Assembly (NCBI GenBank): GCA_017648065.1
Contig: JAGCJJ010000065.1
Location: 1 to 48,991, forward strand
Reading direction: 5' to 3'
DNA: 48,991 bases
DNA from: Kiritimatiellia bacterium
Lineage (GTDB): Bacteria; Verrucomicrobiota; Kiritimatiellia; RFP12; UBA3636
Shown: one piece after another, positions 17,015 to 26,384 of the stretch
How positions within the stretch are numbered: the stretch's first letter is position 1
Layout of the letters: every line of letters starts with the position of its first letter
Notes under the pieces: generated by a model
What the model was told of the DNA's origin: nothing
Database searches by the model: none
What the model saw: the letters and a program-made list of their open reading frames with translations, nothing else
Made by a program: the position numbers and the translations under genes

Positions 17015-18187
17015 ATGGAAAAGAGCAATTACCCACAGTACACTCTGCCACCACCTGAGGTAACAAAAATTTACCCAAATATGATGCGACGCATCATGTT
17101 CTGGTGTGTTGGTGTATTTGCAATTTTCCTCCGTTTAATTACATTCCAAATCAGATGCTGCTATTCAAAGAAAACAAATACATATCTTGTATATGAGCCT
17201 TATGGTATGGGTGATGTAATAGCATTACAGCCATTCGTTCTTGCACTTGCAAAATCAGGCAGTAAGGTCATTGTTGCAATTAAACAGGAGTGGCAGGATA
17301 TTATTCCACCACACGAAAATATTACAATTGTTCCAATCAATGTCAGCTATTCTAAATATAGAAATAAGAAGCAAGGCTTAGTTGGAACTACATTGCAAAC
17401 AGCCAGATTATTGCGCAAGGAAGCAAGGGGTGCGATTGGCTTAGATGTTCGCGGTGATGTTCGCAGTATTTGTATTATGTATATGACAGGCTGCCGTCGT
17501 GTAGAAAGCTTCAATCGATATTTTACAGCAAATGATTGTTGTGTTCCTTGTGGCAGTGTGTCTGTTCGTCGTGCTATAGATCGCACACTTTTGCGTTACG
17601 AATTAAATAAGCTTTTGCTTCCATCTTTAGCTCAAGAATATTTTTCTTCGCCAACGCTTACTCATTTGATAGACCCTGCCACAAAATGCGATATGATTGG
17701 AGGTGCAATTGCGCTTGTGCCACTTGCAGGATGGAATGGAAAAGAGTGGATTCCTGAAGCATGGAAGGGATTGATTTATTCTTTAAAATCACGAGGCCAA
17801 AAGCTTGTACTTGTGCATGGCCCAAAAGAACGAGAGCAAGCCGTTGCTGCAATTGGTGGTAATGCTTTGCTTGGAGCTGTTGATATTGTTGAGGCGACAA
17901 CTGTTGGAGCATGGGTAAATATTTTAATTTCTGCAAGAGCTGTAATTTCTGTTAATACTGGACCAATGCATATTGCAGCAGCATTAGGAAAGCCTCAGCT
18001 TGTTATTGAAGGAACCAGCCGTATTCCTTTATGGGCTCCGGCAAATAGAAAAGCAATAGTAATTCATCATCAGGATGGAAAAACTATTAAGCCAATTCAT
18101 CAGATAGATGCAAATGCAGAGTATTCTAAGCATGCGATGAGTTTGGTTACATCTGTTGAGGTTTTATCACAATTTGATAGGTTATAA
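17015..18187 (+). CDS. Glycosyltransferase family 9 (heptosyltransferase-like)
   Basis: A 390-residue GT9 enzyme with a hydrophobic N-terminal segment (about residues 28-47), unusual for soluble WaaC/WaaF-type proteins. The substrate-binding loop GMGDVIALQPF is at 64-74. The C-terminal Rossmann half has LVLVHGPKERE and VISVNTGPMHIAAALGKP, the family hallmark for ADP-heptose donors. Such enzymes add heptose to the lipopolysaccharide inner core on the cytoplasmic face. The exact acceptor is not known. The gene follows the methyltransferase by 17 bases and precedes the aldo/keto reductase by 27. Confidence 0.88.
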   Translation: MEKSNYPQYTLPPPEVTKIYPNMMRRIMFWCVGVFAIFLRLITFQIRCCYSKKTNTYLVYEPYGMGDVIALQPFVLALAKSGSKVIVAIKQEWQDIIPPHENITIVPINVSYSKYRNKKQGLVGTTLQTARLLRKEARGAIGLDVRGDVRSICIMYMTGCRRVESFNRYFTANDCCVPCGSVSVRRAIDRTLLRYELNKLLLPSLAQEYFSSPTLTHLIDPATKCDMIGGAIALVPLAGWNGKEWIPEAWKGLIYSLKSRGQKLVLVHGPKEREQAVAAIGGNALLGAVDIVEATTVGAWVNILISARAVISVNTGPMHIAAALGKPQLVIEGTSRIPLWAPANRKAIVIHHQDGKTIKPIHQIDANAEYSKHAMSLVTSVEVLSQFDRL

Positions 18188-18214
18188 AAAATAGTAGAAA
18201 AGAAGGGTTTGTTT

Positions 18215-19351
18215 ATGCTTTATAATGAATTTAAAGGTAAGAAAATTTCGGCATTAGGTATGGGTGGAATGCGCTTTCCAACAATAGGGGAAGACTATAA
18301 TAATATTGATGAGGAAGCCACTCAAGAAATGTTTGATTATGCCATTGATAATGGAATAAATTATTTTGATACTGCATGGGGTTATCACGGAGGTAATTCA
18401 GAAGCAGCTGTTGGAAGATTGTTGAAGAAATATCCACGTGAAAGTTTTTATTTAGCTTCAAAGTTTCCTGGCTATGATGTAAATAACATGAGTAGAGTGA
18501 AGGAAATTTTTGAGGAACAGCTAAAGAGATGCAAGGTTGAGTATTTTGATTTTTATTTGTTCCATAATGTTTGCGAAGCAAATATTGATATGTATTTAGA
18601 TCCAAAATATGGAGTACGCGAATATTTGTTAGAGCAAAAGAAAGCTGGCAGAATTAAGCATTTGGGATTTTCTACACATGCACAAATTGAAAATGTAAAG
18701 CGCTTTCTTGATGCTTATGGAAGCGATATGGAATTTTGTCAAATTCAGCTCAATTGGTTGGATTGGAAGCTACAGGATGCAAAGGCAAAGGTAGAGCTAC
18801 TTCAAGAAATCAATATGCCAATATTTATTATGGAGCCAGTACGTGGTGGCAAGCTTGTAAATTTAGATGAAGAATATGTAGCTCAACTAAATAAGGTACG
18901 TCCTGATATATCAACAGTGGAATGGTGCTTTAGATATGCACAGAGTTTTCCAACCGCAGTAGTAACTCTCTCTGGCATGTCTAATATGGATCAGCTAAAG
19001 GATAATTTACGAATCTTTAGTGAGGACAAACCTCTTAATGAAGAAGAAAAGACTAAGCTTTTAGCAATTGCAGACAATATGATGTCAAAGAGCTCATTGC
19101 CTTGCACTGCATGTCGCTATTGCACTTCACATTGTCCTTTAGAGTTAGATATACCAAAGCTTATTGATTTATATAATGAATCAATTTTTACCGAGAAAAG
19201 CTTTTTGCCAGGAATGTATGTTAATTCTCTACCAGAGAAAAAACGTCCTTCTGCATGTTTAGGCTGCAAGGCGTGTGAAGCGGTATGTCCTCAAAATATA
19301 AAGATAAGTGAAATGATGAAACATTTCGATGCAATATTAAATAAGAAATAA
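18215..19351 (+). CDS. Aldo/keto reductase with C-terminal 4Fe-4S ferredoxin domain
   Basis: The N-terminal TIM barrel carries the AKR catalytic set: Asp52 and Tyr57 in FDTAWGYH, Lys83 in ASKFP, and the His in YLFHNV. The last ~85 residues bear two Cys clusters, CTACRYCTSHCP and CLGCKACEAVCP, expected to hold two 4Fe-4S clusters. This fusion is common in anaerobes, where it links electron carriers to carbonyl reduction; the substrate is unknown. I chose ATG 18215, with AGAAGGG seven bases upstream, over the TTG at 18209. It is followed after five bases by the DUF1893 gene. Confidence 0.92.
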   Translation: MLYNEFKGKKISALGMGGMRFPTIGEDYNNIDEEATQEMFDYAIDNGINYFDTAWGYHGGNSEAAVGRLLKKYPRESFYLASKFPGYDVNNMSRVKEIFEEQLKRCKVEYFDFYLFHNVCEANIDMYLDPKYGVREYLLEQKKAGRIKHLGFSTHAQIENVKRFLDAYGSDMEFCQIQLNWLDWKLQDAKAKVELLQEINMPIFIMEPVRGGKLVNLDEEYVAQLNKVRPDISTVEWCFRYAQSFPTAVVTLSGMSNMDQLKDNLRIFSEDKPLNEEEKTKLLAIADNMMSKSSLPCTACRYCTSHCPLELDIPKLIDLYNESIFTEKSFLPGMYVNSLPEKKRPSACLGCKACEAVCPQNIKISEMMKHFDAILNKK

Positions 19352-19356
19352 GAAAC

Positions 19357-19782
19357 ATGAGAGATTTAGGGCAAGCCAAGCAACTACTTGTCAGTGGTGG
19401 CTACACATGTGTTATTTACAAAGATGGGGAGCAATTTACCTCTGAACAAAGAGGAGTACGCCCTTTGGTTGTGTGGTTAAATACAGATTGTAATTTTTCT
19501 GGATTTTCTGCAGCAGATAAGGTTGTTGGAAAGGCTACTGCATTTCTTTATGTTTTATTAGGGGTAAAAAATCTTTATGCCCGTGTACTGAGCAAGCCTG
19601 CGCTTTCTGTTTTAGAGGCAAATGGAATCAAAGTTGAATATGAAGAGCTTGTGCCAAATATAATAAACAGAAGCGGCACAGGAATGTGTCCTTTTGAAGA
19701 GGTTGTTTTTGGAGAGACAGACCCTGTCTCAGCGCTTGAGTTAATTCTTAAGAAAATGCATGAACTAAAAATTCCTGTATAG
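19357..19782 (+). CDS. DUF1893 family protein (cytidine-deaminase-like fold)
   Basis: A 141-residue protein matching the DUF1893 pattern: an N-terminal CVIYKDGE strand, GVRPLVVWL, DKVVGKATAFLYVLLGVKNLYARVLSKPAL, and the C-terminal NRSGTGMCPFEEVV. Structures of the family (for example TM1506) show a cytidine-deaminase-like fold, but no enzymatic role is established. It starts five bases after the aldo/keto reductase stop, so the two are almost certainly co-translated, a pairing that fits a redox or cofactor role. Confidence 0.88.
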   Translation: MRDLGQAKQLLVSGGYTCVIYKDGEQFTSEQRGVRPLVVWLNTDCNFSGFSAADKVVGKATAFLYVLLGVKNLYARVLSKPALSVLEANGIKVEYEELVPNIINRSGTGMCPFEEVVFGETDPVSALELILKKMHELKIPV

Positions 19783-19818
19783 AGACTTTTATGGTTTACG
19801 GATGGTGTTAAAGTTTGG

Positions 19819-19847
19819 TTGACGATTTGAGGTGTGTAGTGTAAACT
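19819..19847 (+). promoter_or_regulatory. Candidate promoter of the ABC exporter
   Basis: TTGACG (19819-19824), a 17-base spacer and TAAACT (19842-19847), about 30 bases before the ATG at 19880. Confidence 0.5.
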
Positions 19848-19879
19848 ATAAGCCATTGATAAAGAAAATAAGGTGATTT

Positions 19880-21832
19880 ATGGCAGATAAAGATTCAAAA
19901 AATAAGAAAAAACTACAAAAGGACGATATTCGTACCTTTATAAGAGTAATTTCGTATGCAAAGCCATATGCATGGAGATTGATAATTGGTGCCGCTTGTA
20001 CAGTAATTGGTGGTGGCTCAATTATTGCGATGTTTATTACAGCACAGGCTCTTTTAAGTGATATTTTTAGTATTAATAATAAGCTTTTTGGTGATGGAGC
20101 TAAAGAGCAAGCAGTTGTTGAAGAGGTGGTAGAAGCTCCTGTTCAAGCAAAAGCGGAGGAGATTGTTGCTGAAACAACTGCTTCTGATGAGCCAGCTATT
20201 GTTAAAGATATGTCCAAAAAGCTAATGGGCAAATTTATAGATTCTGAGAATATGAAGCAACTGGAAGAGGCAGGTCTTTCTGGTATGCTTAAGGTTTGCG
20301 GAATGCTAATGATTTGCATTATAGTTAATTCATTAGGTGTTTTTGGCAGTATGTATTATCTGCAATGGGTTGGTCAGCGCGTAGTTATGGATTTGCGTAT
20401 TGGTGTATTTAATCACCTTCAAAAGCTTCCAATAGCTTTCTATAATAGTTCCAAGAGTGGTGATATGATTGCGCGTACTGTTACGGATACACAACAGTTG
20501 CAAAATATGGTATCAAATGTAATAACAGACTTGATTCGTCAGCCAATCATGCTTGTTATGGTTTTATCTTACATTTTAATTACAGAGTGGCGTCTTGCTT
20601 TGTTTTCTGTAATCTTTTTCCCAACATGTGTTATTCCTATTAGCATAATTGGTAAGAGAGTTCGCAGAATTAGTCGTGAAGGCCAGAAGCGCATGGCAGA
20701 TTTAACTTCTGTTATGAAGGAAGCACTTGACGGTGTAACTGTTGTTAAGTCATATGGTCAGGAGGCTCGTGAGGAGGCTCGCTTTGCAGAGCAATGTAAG
20801 GGCTTCTTCCGTCGTATGGTAAGTGCCACAAAGGCAAAGGCATTTAATGATCCAATTTCTCACACAGTAGGTGGTTTGGGTGGCATTGGTGTGCTTCTTT
20901 ATGCAATGATAAATAAAACTCCATTTGAAGAGTGTATATTATTTGCAGCGGCAATTTGGGCATTGTATGAGCCAGTAAAGAAGCTTGGTAAAATTAGCAT
21001 GGAAATTCAGCAAAGTTCTGCATCTGCTGATCGTATTTTTGAGATAATTGATACACCAATCACTGTATCTAATAAGCCAGATGCAAAACCAATTTCAACT
21101 CCTTTAGAGGCTTTGACTTTTGAAAATGTTGAATTTGGGTATGATGACAAGCAGGTTTTCTCTTCACTCAATTTGGAGCTTAAGGCAGGACAAAGCCTTG
21201 CTGTAGTTGGTCCATCAGGTGGTGGTAAGAGTACAATCGTCAGCCTTTTGATGAGATTTTTTGACCCAGTCTCAGGTGCTGTAAAGCGTAATGGCATAGA
21301 TATTCGTGATTTTACGATTGAGAGCATCCGTGAAAATATCGGTTTGGTTATGCAGGATAATTTCCTCTTTAATGATACGATTGCAGCTAATATTGCTTAT
21401 GGTAAATCTGGAGCAACACAAGAGGAAATCGAGGCAGCTGCAAAGCTTGCTCATGCACACGATTTTATCATGGGAAAAGAGGATGGATATAATACAATGG
21501 TTGGAGAGCGTGGTGTTTCCCTTTCCGGAGGACAAAAGCAGCGCATAGCAATTGCACGAGCATTGATTCGTAAGCCATCTCTACTGATTCTTGATGAAGC
21601 TACCAGTGCTTTAGATACAGAGTCTGAACGTATTGTACAAAATGCTATTGATGACTTGTTTGGTAAAATCACTATTATTATTATTGCTCACCGTTTGTCA
21701 ACAATCGCTAAGTGTGATAGGGTTGCAGTTGTTGCAAATGGAGTTGTGGCAGAGTATGGTACACAAGAAGAATTATTGGCTTTAGGTGGTGTTTATACTA
21801 AGTTACACGAAATGCAATTTGGTAAAAATTAA
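19880..21832 (+). CDS. MsbA-like ABC exporter (permease-ATPase fusion)
   Basis: A 650-residue half transporter: a six-helix membrane domain, then an ATPase with Walker A GPSGGGKST, Q-loop VMQDNFLFND, signature LSGGQKQR, Walker B LLILDEATSALD and H-loop IIAHRLST. Homodimers of this type flip lipid A-core or other lipids across the inner membrane. Odd feature: residues ~72-135, between the first two helices, form a long Ala/Glu/Val-rich periplasmic insert not found in standard MsbA. The neighbouring GT9 gene and the LpxL-like enzyme make lipid A flipping the best guess, but drug or peptide export cannot be excluded. Confidence 0.88.
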   Translation: MADKDSKNKKKLQKDDIRTFIRVISYAKPYAWRLIIGAACTVIGGGSIIAMFITAQALLSDIFSINNKLFGDGAKEQAVVEEVVEAPVQAKAEEIVAETTASDEPAIVKDMSKKLMGKFIDSENMKQLEEAGLSGMLKVCGMLMICIIVNSLGVFGSMYYLQWVGQRVVMDLRIGVFNHLQKLPIAFYNSSKSGDMIARTVTDTQQLQNMVSNVITDLIRQPIMLVMVLSYILITEWRLALFSVIFFPTCVIPISIIGKRVRRISREGQKRMADLTSVMKEALDGVTVVKSYGQEAREEARFAEQCKGFFRRMVSATKAKAFNDPISHTVGGLGGIGVLLYAMINKTPFEECILFAAAIWALYEPVKKLGKISMEIQQSSASADRIFEIIDTPITVSNKPDAKPISTPLEALTFENVEFGYDDKQVFSSLNLELKAGQSLAVVGPSGGGKSTIVSLLMRFFDPVSGAVKRNGIDIRDFTIESIRENIGLVMQDNFLFNDTIAANIAYGKSGATQEEIEAAAKLAHAHDFIMGKEDGYNTMVGERGVSLSGGQKQRIAIARALIRKPSLLILDEATSALDTESERIVQNAIDDLFGKITIIIIAHRLSTIAKCDRVAVVANGVVAEYGTQEELLALGGVYTKLHEMQFGKN

Positions 21833-21896
21833 ATTAAAATAAATATAAGTGATGCATTTGTAATGTTTCACTAATATATTTGAATTATTGTAAGGA

Positions 21897-21935
21897 ACAA
21901 AAGACATTGGGATTCCAATGTCTTTTGTGCTTTTA
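21897..21935 (+). terminator. Strong hairpin after the ABC exporter
   Basis: ACAAAAGACATTGG (21897-21910) pairs perfectly with CCAATGTCTTTTGT (21915-21928), loop GATT, followed by GCTTTTA. Confidence 0.8.
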
Positions 21936-22103
21936 ATTTATATGTGTTAGCAAAATGTCTATGTATATGCCTCTAACTTTAAAATAATTAATTTTTTTAG
22001 GTTATATTCCTAAAACAATATTGATTCATTCTGTATTTTATATATAATTAAAAGCAATCAAACGGGTTGTTGCTTAGGTTAGATATTGTCAGAAAGATGT
22101 TTT

Positions 22104-24941
22104 ATGAATAAAATTCATTCTATATTTAAATGTGTTATTACTACTATTGCCACTATGCTTGTAGGTATTTCTTCTGCAGAGGTTTTAGTATATGAAGGCT
22201 TTAGCTCTAATGACTATACGCTTTCAACAAGTATCAGAGATGCAAAATCTGTTGATGATTCAATTGGAATGGATAATACAAAAGGTTGGTTCTCTGCCAC
22301 GGGTGTTTATTTTGCACAATCAAGTGGACTTACCTTACCTGAGGGTTGGGAAGAAAATGGTGTATATGTTGGAAATGGTGATTTGCGTTGTGTCATAAAA
22401 AATAACGCATCAGCAACAACAGTAAGATGTAATCGAGCTCAGCAACGTGGAATTAATTATGAGTGGCCAGAATCTGGGACTATTTATTTGCGCTTTGTAA
22501 TGCGTGTCTCACAAACTCTTTTGAGAACAACATTTTTAGGTGTAAATAACTATTGGATGGCTGGTTTAGGTACTTCTGCAATTTCAAATCCTGCTAGCGA
22601 CAATTCTAATATTACAAATGGAGTTTATATGGGTGTTCGCAATAATGCTGGCACTTTACGTTTCTCTGGATATGTTTACGACCCTGCCACAAGTTCTATC
22701 GTAACAACAAATCTATTTACTATTGATACATCAAAGCAATTAGATTGTATTGCAGTAGCAAAGATTGATTATGATAGAACAGGTGAAAATACTATTTCTT
22801 TTTATGCTGCTCCAATAGATTCTTGGAATAAAGATTTTGAATGGATTGGCTCATTCCCTGCAAAAGGATTAATTTCTAAAGAAAAAGCATTTAACCATTT
22901 ACAAATGATTGGTCAGTATCGCACTGCTGATCAGTGGGTTTCATTTGATGAATTTGTTGTTACAACAACCCCAGAGGAAGCATTTTATCATACCCCTTAT
23001 ACTGCTCCAAAAATGGAGGATTGTTCTATAAGTAACCTAACTGACGATGGTTATACTATTACTTCATCTCTTGTTCAGAGTGATGCGACTGTATCATATA
23101 TTTTGTACGATGGAACAACTTCTATAACAAATTTGATTGGTTCATATAGCAATGGTGACGAGATTTCTTATACCTTTGAAGCACCTACAGATTCTAAGAC
23201 TTATGAGGTGTTATTATATTCAGTAAGTGCAAGAGGAGAATCAACCACTATACCTGTAGGTACAATCTATGGCGGTGAATTAGTAATTGAAAAGATTTCT
23301 GATGCTTCTGAGACTGGTCTGACAAAAGCTGTTGTTAAAATTAGTCGTCAAAATGCAGATCCTCTTCCATTAAATGTAAATTATTCCTTTGTGGATGGTA
23401 CAGCAAAGGCAGGTGTAAATTTTGTTGATAATGCCGGAAAAGCTGTTATTCAAGAAGGGGAAAGCTCAGTAACCATTGAAGTTACTCCAATTATTGACCC
23501 AGTTAGCAATTTAGACACAAGTCTGACGGTTGCGATTGCAAATGGAAATTATGTAGCACCTTCAGAAGGTGTTGAGGTTTCTGTTTTTAATTTTGTTACA
23601 CCTGAAGGTTGCAACTATTGGGTTGCTGGTGAATATTCAGACGGACTGGCTTCAAATCCTTTAAACTGGTCATTGGGTCGCACCCCTGTTCCAACAGATA
23701 TTGTTGTATGGGATGGCGTGGTATCACAGAAGGAAATGATTTGGGACACAGCAAATAATGATTTAACAGATACAGTTGCTGGCTGGAAACAAATAAATGC
23801 AGGAGTCAGCAATGCTATATTCTATACAACTTATGCAAGCAGAGGCTCATTTACAACATTTAATATAACAGGAGATGCTATTCTTGAAACAGGTATTTGG
23901 ACTCATCCTGTTTCACGTTCCTTCAATAGTGGCAGTAAAGCAAATTCAGAAATTTGTGCTACAGGTGGTGTATATAAGTTGGACGTAACAATTGGAGGCA
24001 ATCTAAAGGTTGGCACTGATGCAACAATTTCTTGCTATGCAAAGGGTGCATATCCAACAGGAATTGGCTCTGTGACAACAATGGGCTATGGTACTCATGC
24101 AGGAACACATCTTGGAGCATGGGAATCATATGGCAGTGTGTTTAAACCTACATCAATTGGTGGTATTGGTACTCAAAAGGGAACTGATCAATATTCAAAA
24201 TATGCTGCAGGCAGTGGTGCAATTCATATAACTGTTGGTGGAGATTTTGAGCTACTTGGAAAAATTAATGCTAACTCATATATAGGTAGCTACGGTGGTG
24301 GTGGCGCTGGTTCTATTTGGGTTGAGGTTGAAGGAGATTTGACAGGAACAGGCTCAATGCAAGCAAATGGGTTCTCTGTTTCTGATGGCCAAGGTTCAGG
24401 TGGCGGCCGTATAGCTATCTATGCAAATACAATTGCTTCAACAATTTCCAGCTCAGCAACTGCAAACTATTTGCGTTCTGGTGGTTCTGGTGCCGGCACA
24501 GTTTATACACAGGACTCAACTTGTGTAGATAAGGGTGGTATTATATTAATAGATGCAGGACGCACATCTACTACCACTACAAATCAAATAACACCTATTG
24601 TTTCTCAACTTTCTGTTGGAGGTGACGCTATCACAGACTTTAGAAAGTCTACAGTTAAAGTTGGAGGTGGTGCTATTGCTTGGGCTACAGATATGACAGT
24701 AGAATCAGTAATTGTAGTATCAAATATTTCAAAGATAGATCTACGTGGTAGCACATTTAAGACAGCAAAGCTGTCACTTGGAGATAAGAGTATTCCTACA
24801 GGAACATATAGTGTAGATTCCACAGCAGTGGCAAAAGATGGCACAAGTATCGCGATGAGCGATTATTTTGTTGATACATCAGCTGATGCTGATGGCTCTG
24901 TTGTTGTTTTAGGCAGCTCATTTATGTTAATTATTCGATAA
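22104..24941 (+). CDS. Large exported protein with Calx-beta and glycine-rich modules
   Basis: The ATG at 22104 opens a signal peptide (MNKIHSIFKC, hydrophobic core, GISSA). The TTG at 22086 is in frame but leads to no better signal, so I prefer 22104 (945 residues). Residues ~25-295 form a lectin-like beta-sandwich with repeated Asn/Trp patches. A short Fn3-like segment follows, then a Calx-beta domain (~395-500) with NYSFVDGTAKAGVNFV. Next comes a segment opening with GCNYWVAGEYSDGLASNPLNW. A glycine-rich stretch (~660-800, with GGGGAGSIWVEVEGDL and GSGGGRIAIYAN) precedes the C-terminus. It ends in SSFMLIIR, similar to the tail of the protein at 8518. Presumably outer-surface or secreted; no enzyme motif seen. 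Confidence 0.82.
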   Translation: MNKIHSIFKCVITTIATMLVGISSAEVLVYEGFSSNDYTLSTSIRDAKSVDDSIGMDNTKGWFSATGVYFAQSSGLTLPEGWEENGVYVGNGDLRCVIKNNASATTVRCNRAQQRGINYEWPESGTIYLRFVMRVSQTLLRTTFLGVNNYWMAGLGTSAISNPASDNSNITNGVYMGVRNNAGTLRFSGYVYDPATSSIVTTNLFTIDTSKQLDCIAVAKIDYDRTGENTISFYAAPIDSWNKDFEWIGSFPAKGLISKEKAFNHLQMIGQYRTADQWVSFDEFVVTTTPEEAFYHTPYTAPKMEDCSISNLTDDGYTITSSLVQSDATVSYILYDGTTSITNLIGSYSNGDEISYTFEAPTDSKTYEVLLYSVSARGESTTIPVGTIYGGELVIEKISDASETGLTKAVVKISRQNADPLPLNVNYSFVDGTAKAGVNFVDNAGKAVIQEGESSVTIEVTPIIDPVSNLDTSLTVAIANGNYVAPSEGVEVSVFNFVTPEGCNYWVAGEYSDGLASNPLNWSLGRTPVPTDIVVWDGVVSQKEMIWDTANNDLTDTVAGWKQINAGVSNAIFYTTYASRGSFTTFNITGDAILETGIWTHPVSRSFNSGSKANSEICATGGVYKLDVTIGGNLKVGTDATISCYAKGAYPTGIGSVTTMGYGTHAGTHLGAWESYGSVFKPTSIGGIGTQKGTDQYSKYAAGSGAIHITVGGDFELLGKINANSYIGSYGGGGAGSIWVEVEGDLTGTGSMQANGFSVSDGQGSGGGRIAIYANTIASTISSSATANYLRSGGSGAGTVYTQDSTCVDKGGIILIDAGRTSTTTTNQITPIVSQLSVGGDAITDFRKSTVKVGGGAIAWATDMTVESVIVVSNISKIDLRGSTFKTAKLSLGDKSIPTGTYSVDSTAVAKDGTSIAMSDYFVDTSADADGSVVVLGSSFMLIIR

Positions 24942-24970
24942 AATTGTGCTTTATTATATAATATGTAAAT

Positions 24971-25013
24971 AAGGTAGGTGTGTTTATGTAATGGTAGCGC
25001 ATCTACCTTTTAA
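24971..25013 (+). terminator. Intrinsic terminator after the Calx-beta protein
   Basis: AAGGTAGGTGTG (24971-24982) pairs over 12 positions, two wobbles, with CGCATCTACCTT (24998-25009), then a T-rich tail. Confidence 0.7.
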
Positions 25014-25348
25014 TTTAATGAGCAGAATTAATAATAAAGAGTAAAACTTAATTCTTTTAGAAACATATTTTGTGTAATTAGTTTAAATATTAGTGGAAAT
25101 AAAGCATTTTTGGGGAAATTTTATTAGAAAAAATGTGTAAAAAAAAATAAAAAAATTTTTTTATTTTAAATTTAAGTGCACTTTTTGCTTGTTTTTGGGT
25201 GAAAAATGTAGTAATATACCCCCTTCAAAAGACAGTTACTAGGTAAATTTGTTGTTTGCAAGCAATAAAAGTTAGCCCTTTTTATGATGTAGATGACAGA
25301 TTAAAACGGTAAAAAATCGTTCTTTTCAAAACAATAGGAGAAACACCG
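25014..25348 (+). other. Promoter and leader of the alpha ribosomal operon
   Basis: A gene-free stretch. It is very A/T-rich to about 25180, then carries the promoter at 25189-25217, a leader of about 130 bases, and AGGAG before the rpmJ ATG. The leader has the dyad TTGTTTGCAAGCAA near 25250 and could form the S4-binding structure known for alpha operons elsewhere, but I cannot demonstrate that. Confidence 0.5.
25189..25217 (+). promoter_or_regulatory. Promoter of the alpha operon
   Basis: TTGTTT (25189-25194), a 17-base spacer and TAATAT (25212-25217). The 11-mer TGTAGTAATAT covering the -10 box is repeated exactly in the rubrerythrin promoter at 35077-35087. Confidence 0.6.
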
Positions 25349-25462
25349 ATGAAGGTGCGTAGTTCAGTAAAAAGAGTATGCGAGCGGTGCAAGGTTGTCC
25401 GCCGCCGTGGTATTGTGCGTGTTATTTGCACAAACCCACGTCACAAACAAAGGCAGGGCTAA
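25349..25462 (+). CDS. rpmJ: 50S ribosomal protein L36 (bL36)
   Basis: A 37-residue protein starting [11 protein letters not shown]. It has the zinc-binding Cys11, Cys14, Cys27 and His32 of the zinc-ribbon form and the usual KQRQG ending. It is the first gene of the alpha operon, 13 bases before rpsM, with AGGAG at the right distance before the ATG. L36 stabilises domain structure in 23S rRNA. Confidence 0.97.
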   Translation: MKVRSSVKRVCERCKVVRRRGIVRVICTNPRHKQRQG

Positions 25463-25475
25463 GGAGTAAAACGTC

Positions 25476-25880
25476 ATGCCGAGATTAATGGGTATAGATA
25501 TTCCAGATAGAAAGCGAATTGAGTATTCACTTCGTTACATTCACGGAATCGGGCCAGCAAGAGCTAAGATCGTTCTTGAGAAGGCTCAGATTGATCCTGC
25601 TAAGCAGGCTAATGACCTGACAGCGGATGAAATTCGTGCGATTATTTCAGCGATCCAGGAATTAGGCTTCAATATTGAAGGTGACCTACGTCGCGAAGTA
25701 TCACAGAACGTACGTCGTTTGATCAGTATTGGTAGCTATCGTGGAACACGTCATCGCAGAGGTTTGCCATGCCGCGGTCAGCGCACAAAGACAAATGCTC
25801 GCACACGTAAGGGTGGCAAGCATACAGTAGGCGCAGTTCGTGACAAGGCAACACGTAATGCAATGAAGGCAGGTAAATAA
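25476..25880 (+). CDS. rpsM: 30S ribosomal protein S13 (uS13)
   Basis: [19 protein letters not shown] is a standard S13 start, followed by [15 protein letters not shown] and the [29 protein letters not shown] basic tail that contacts 16S rRNA and tRNA at the head of the small subunit. The 134 residues are slightly longer than the usual ~120 because of a basic C-terminus. GGAG precedes the ATG. Confidence 0.98.
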   Translation: MPRLMGIDIPDRKRIEYSLRYIHGIGPARAKIVLEKAQIDPAKQANDLTADEIRAIISAIQELGFNIEGDLRREVSQNVRRLISIGSYRGTRHRRGLPCRGQRTKTNARTRKGGKHTVGAVRDKATRNAMKAGK

Positions 25881-25899
25881 CAGCTTTTAAAGGCCAATT

Positions 25900-26382
25900 A
25901 TGTCTGAAGAAGTAGTAGATAAAGTAGAAGAGACAAAAGCTCCAGAGACGGATGCAATGGCAATCGTTATGGGAGATGAAGGCGCAGCAGCAGCACCTGC
26001 AGCTGACGCAAAGAGCAAGAAGTCACGCACGAAGTCAATTCCTGCTGGTATTGCTCACATTACAGCATCGTTCAACAACACACAGTGCTGCATCAGTGAT
26101 GCACGCGGTAACGTAATTTCTTGGAGCTCATCCGGTAAGGCTGGCTTTAAGGGTTCACGTAAGTCAACAGCTTTCGCTGGAACGATGGTAGCACAGGAGT
26201 GCGCACGTGTAGCTATTGCTAAGGGTATGCACGAAGTTGAGATCAGAGTTCAGGGTGCAGGCGCTGGCCGTGAGTCAGCAGTTCGTGCTATCGCAACATC
26301 TGGTATGACAATTTCAGTGATCAAGGATATCACACCAGTTCCACACAATGGTTGCCGTCAGCGTAAGAGAAGGAGAGTTTAA
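25900..26382 (+). CDS. rpsK: 30S ribosomal protein S11 (uS11) with acidic N-terminal extension
   Basis: The body (from about residue 45, IPAGIAHITASFNNTQ) matches S11, with ISWSSSGKAGFKGSRKSTAFA, GAGAGRESAVRAI and the C-terminal PHNGCRQRKRRRV that binds the platform of the small subunit. The first ~40 residues are an Ala/Glu/Asp-rich extension absent from the 127-130-residue textbook protein. The ATG at 25900 has AAAGG upstream, so the extension appears real. Confidence 0.97.
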   Translation: MSEEVVDKVEETKAPETDAMAIVMGDEGAAAAPAADAKSKKSRTKSIPAGIAHITASFNNTQCCISDARGNVISWSSSGKAGFKGSRKSTAFAGTMVAQECARVAIAKGMHEVEIRVQGAGAGRESAVRAIATSGMTISVIKDITPVPHNGCRQRKRRRV

Positions 26383-26384
26383 AA

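Noticed and set aside
25014..25348. tRNA or small RNA gene in the alpha-operon leader
   Set aside because: No cloverleaf pattern or conserved tRNA boxes seen; the region reads as promoter and leader.
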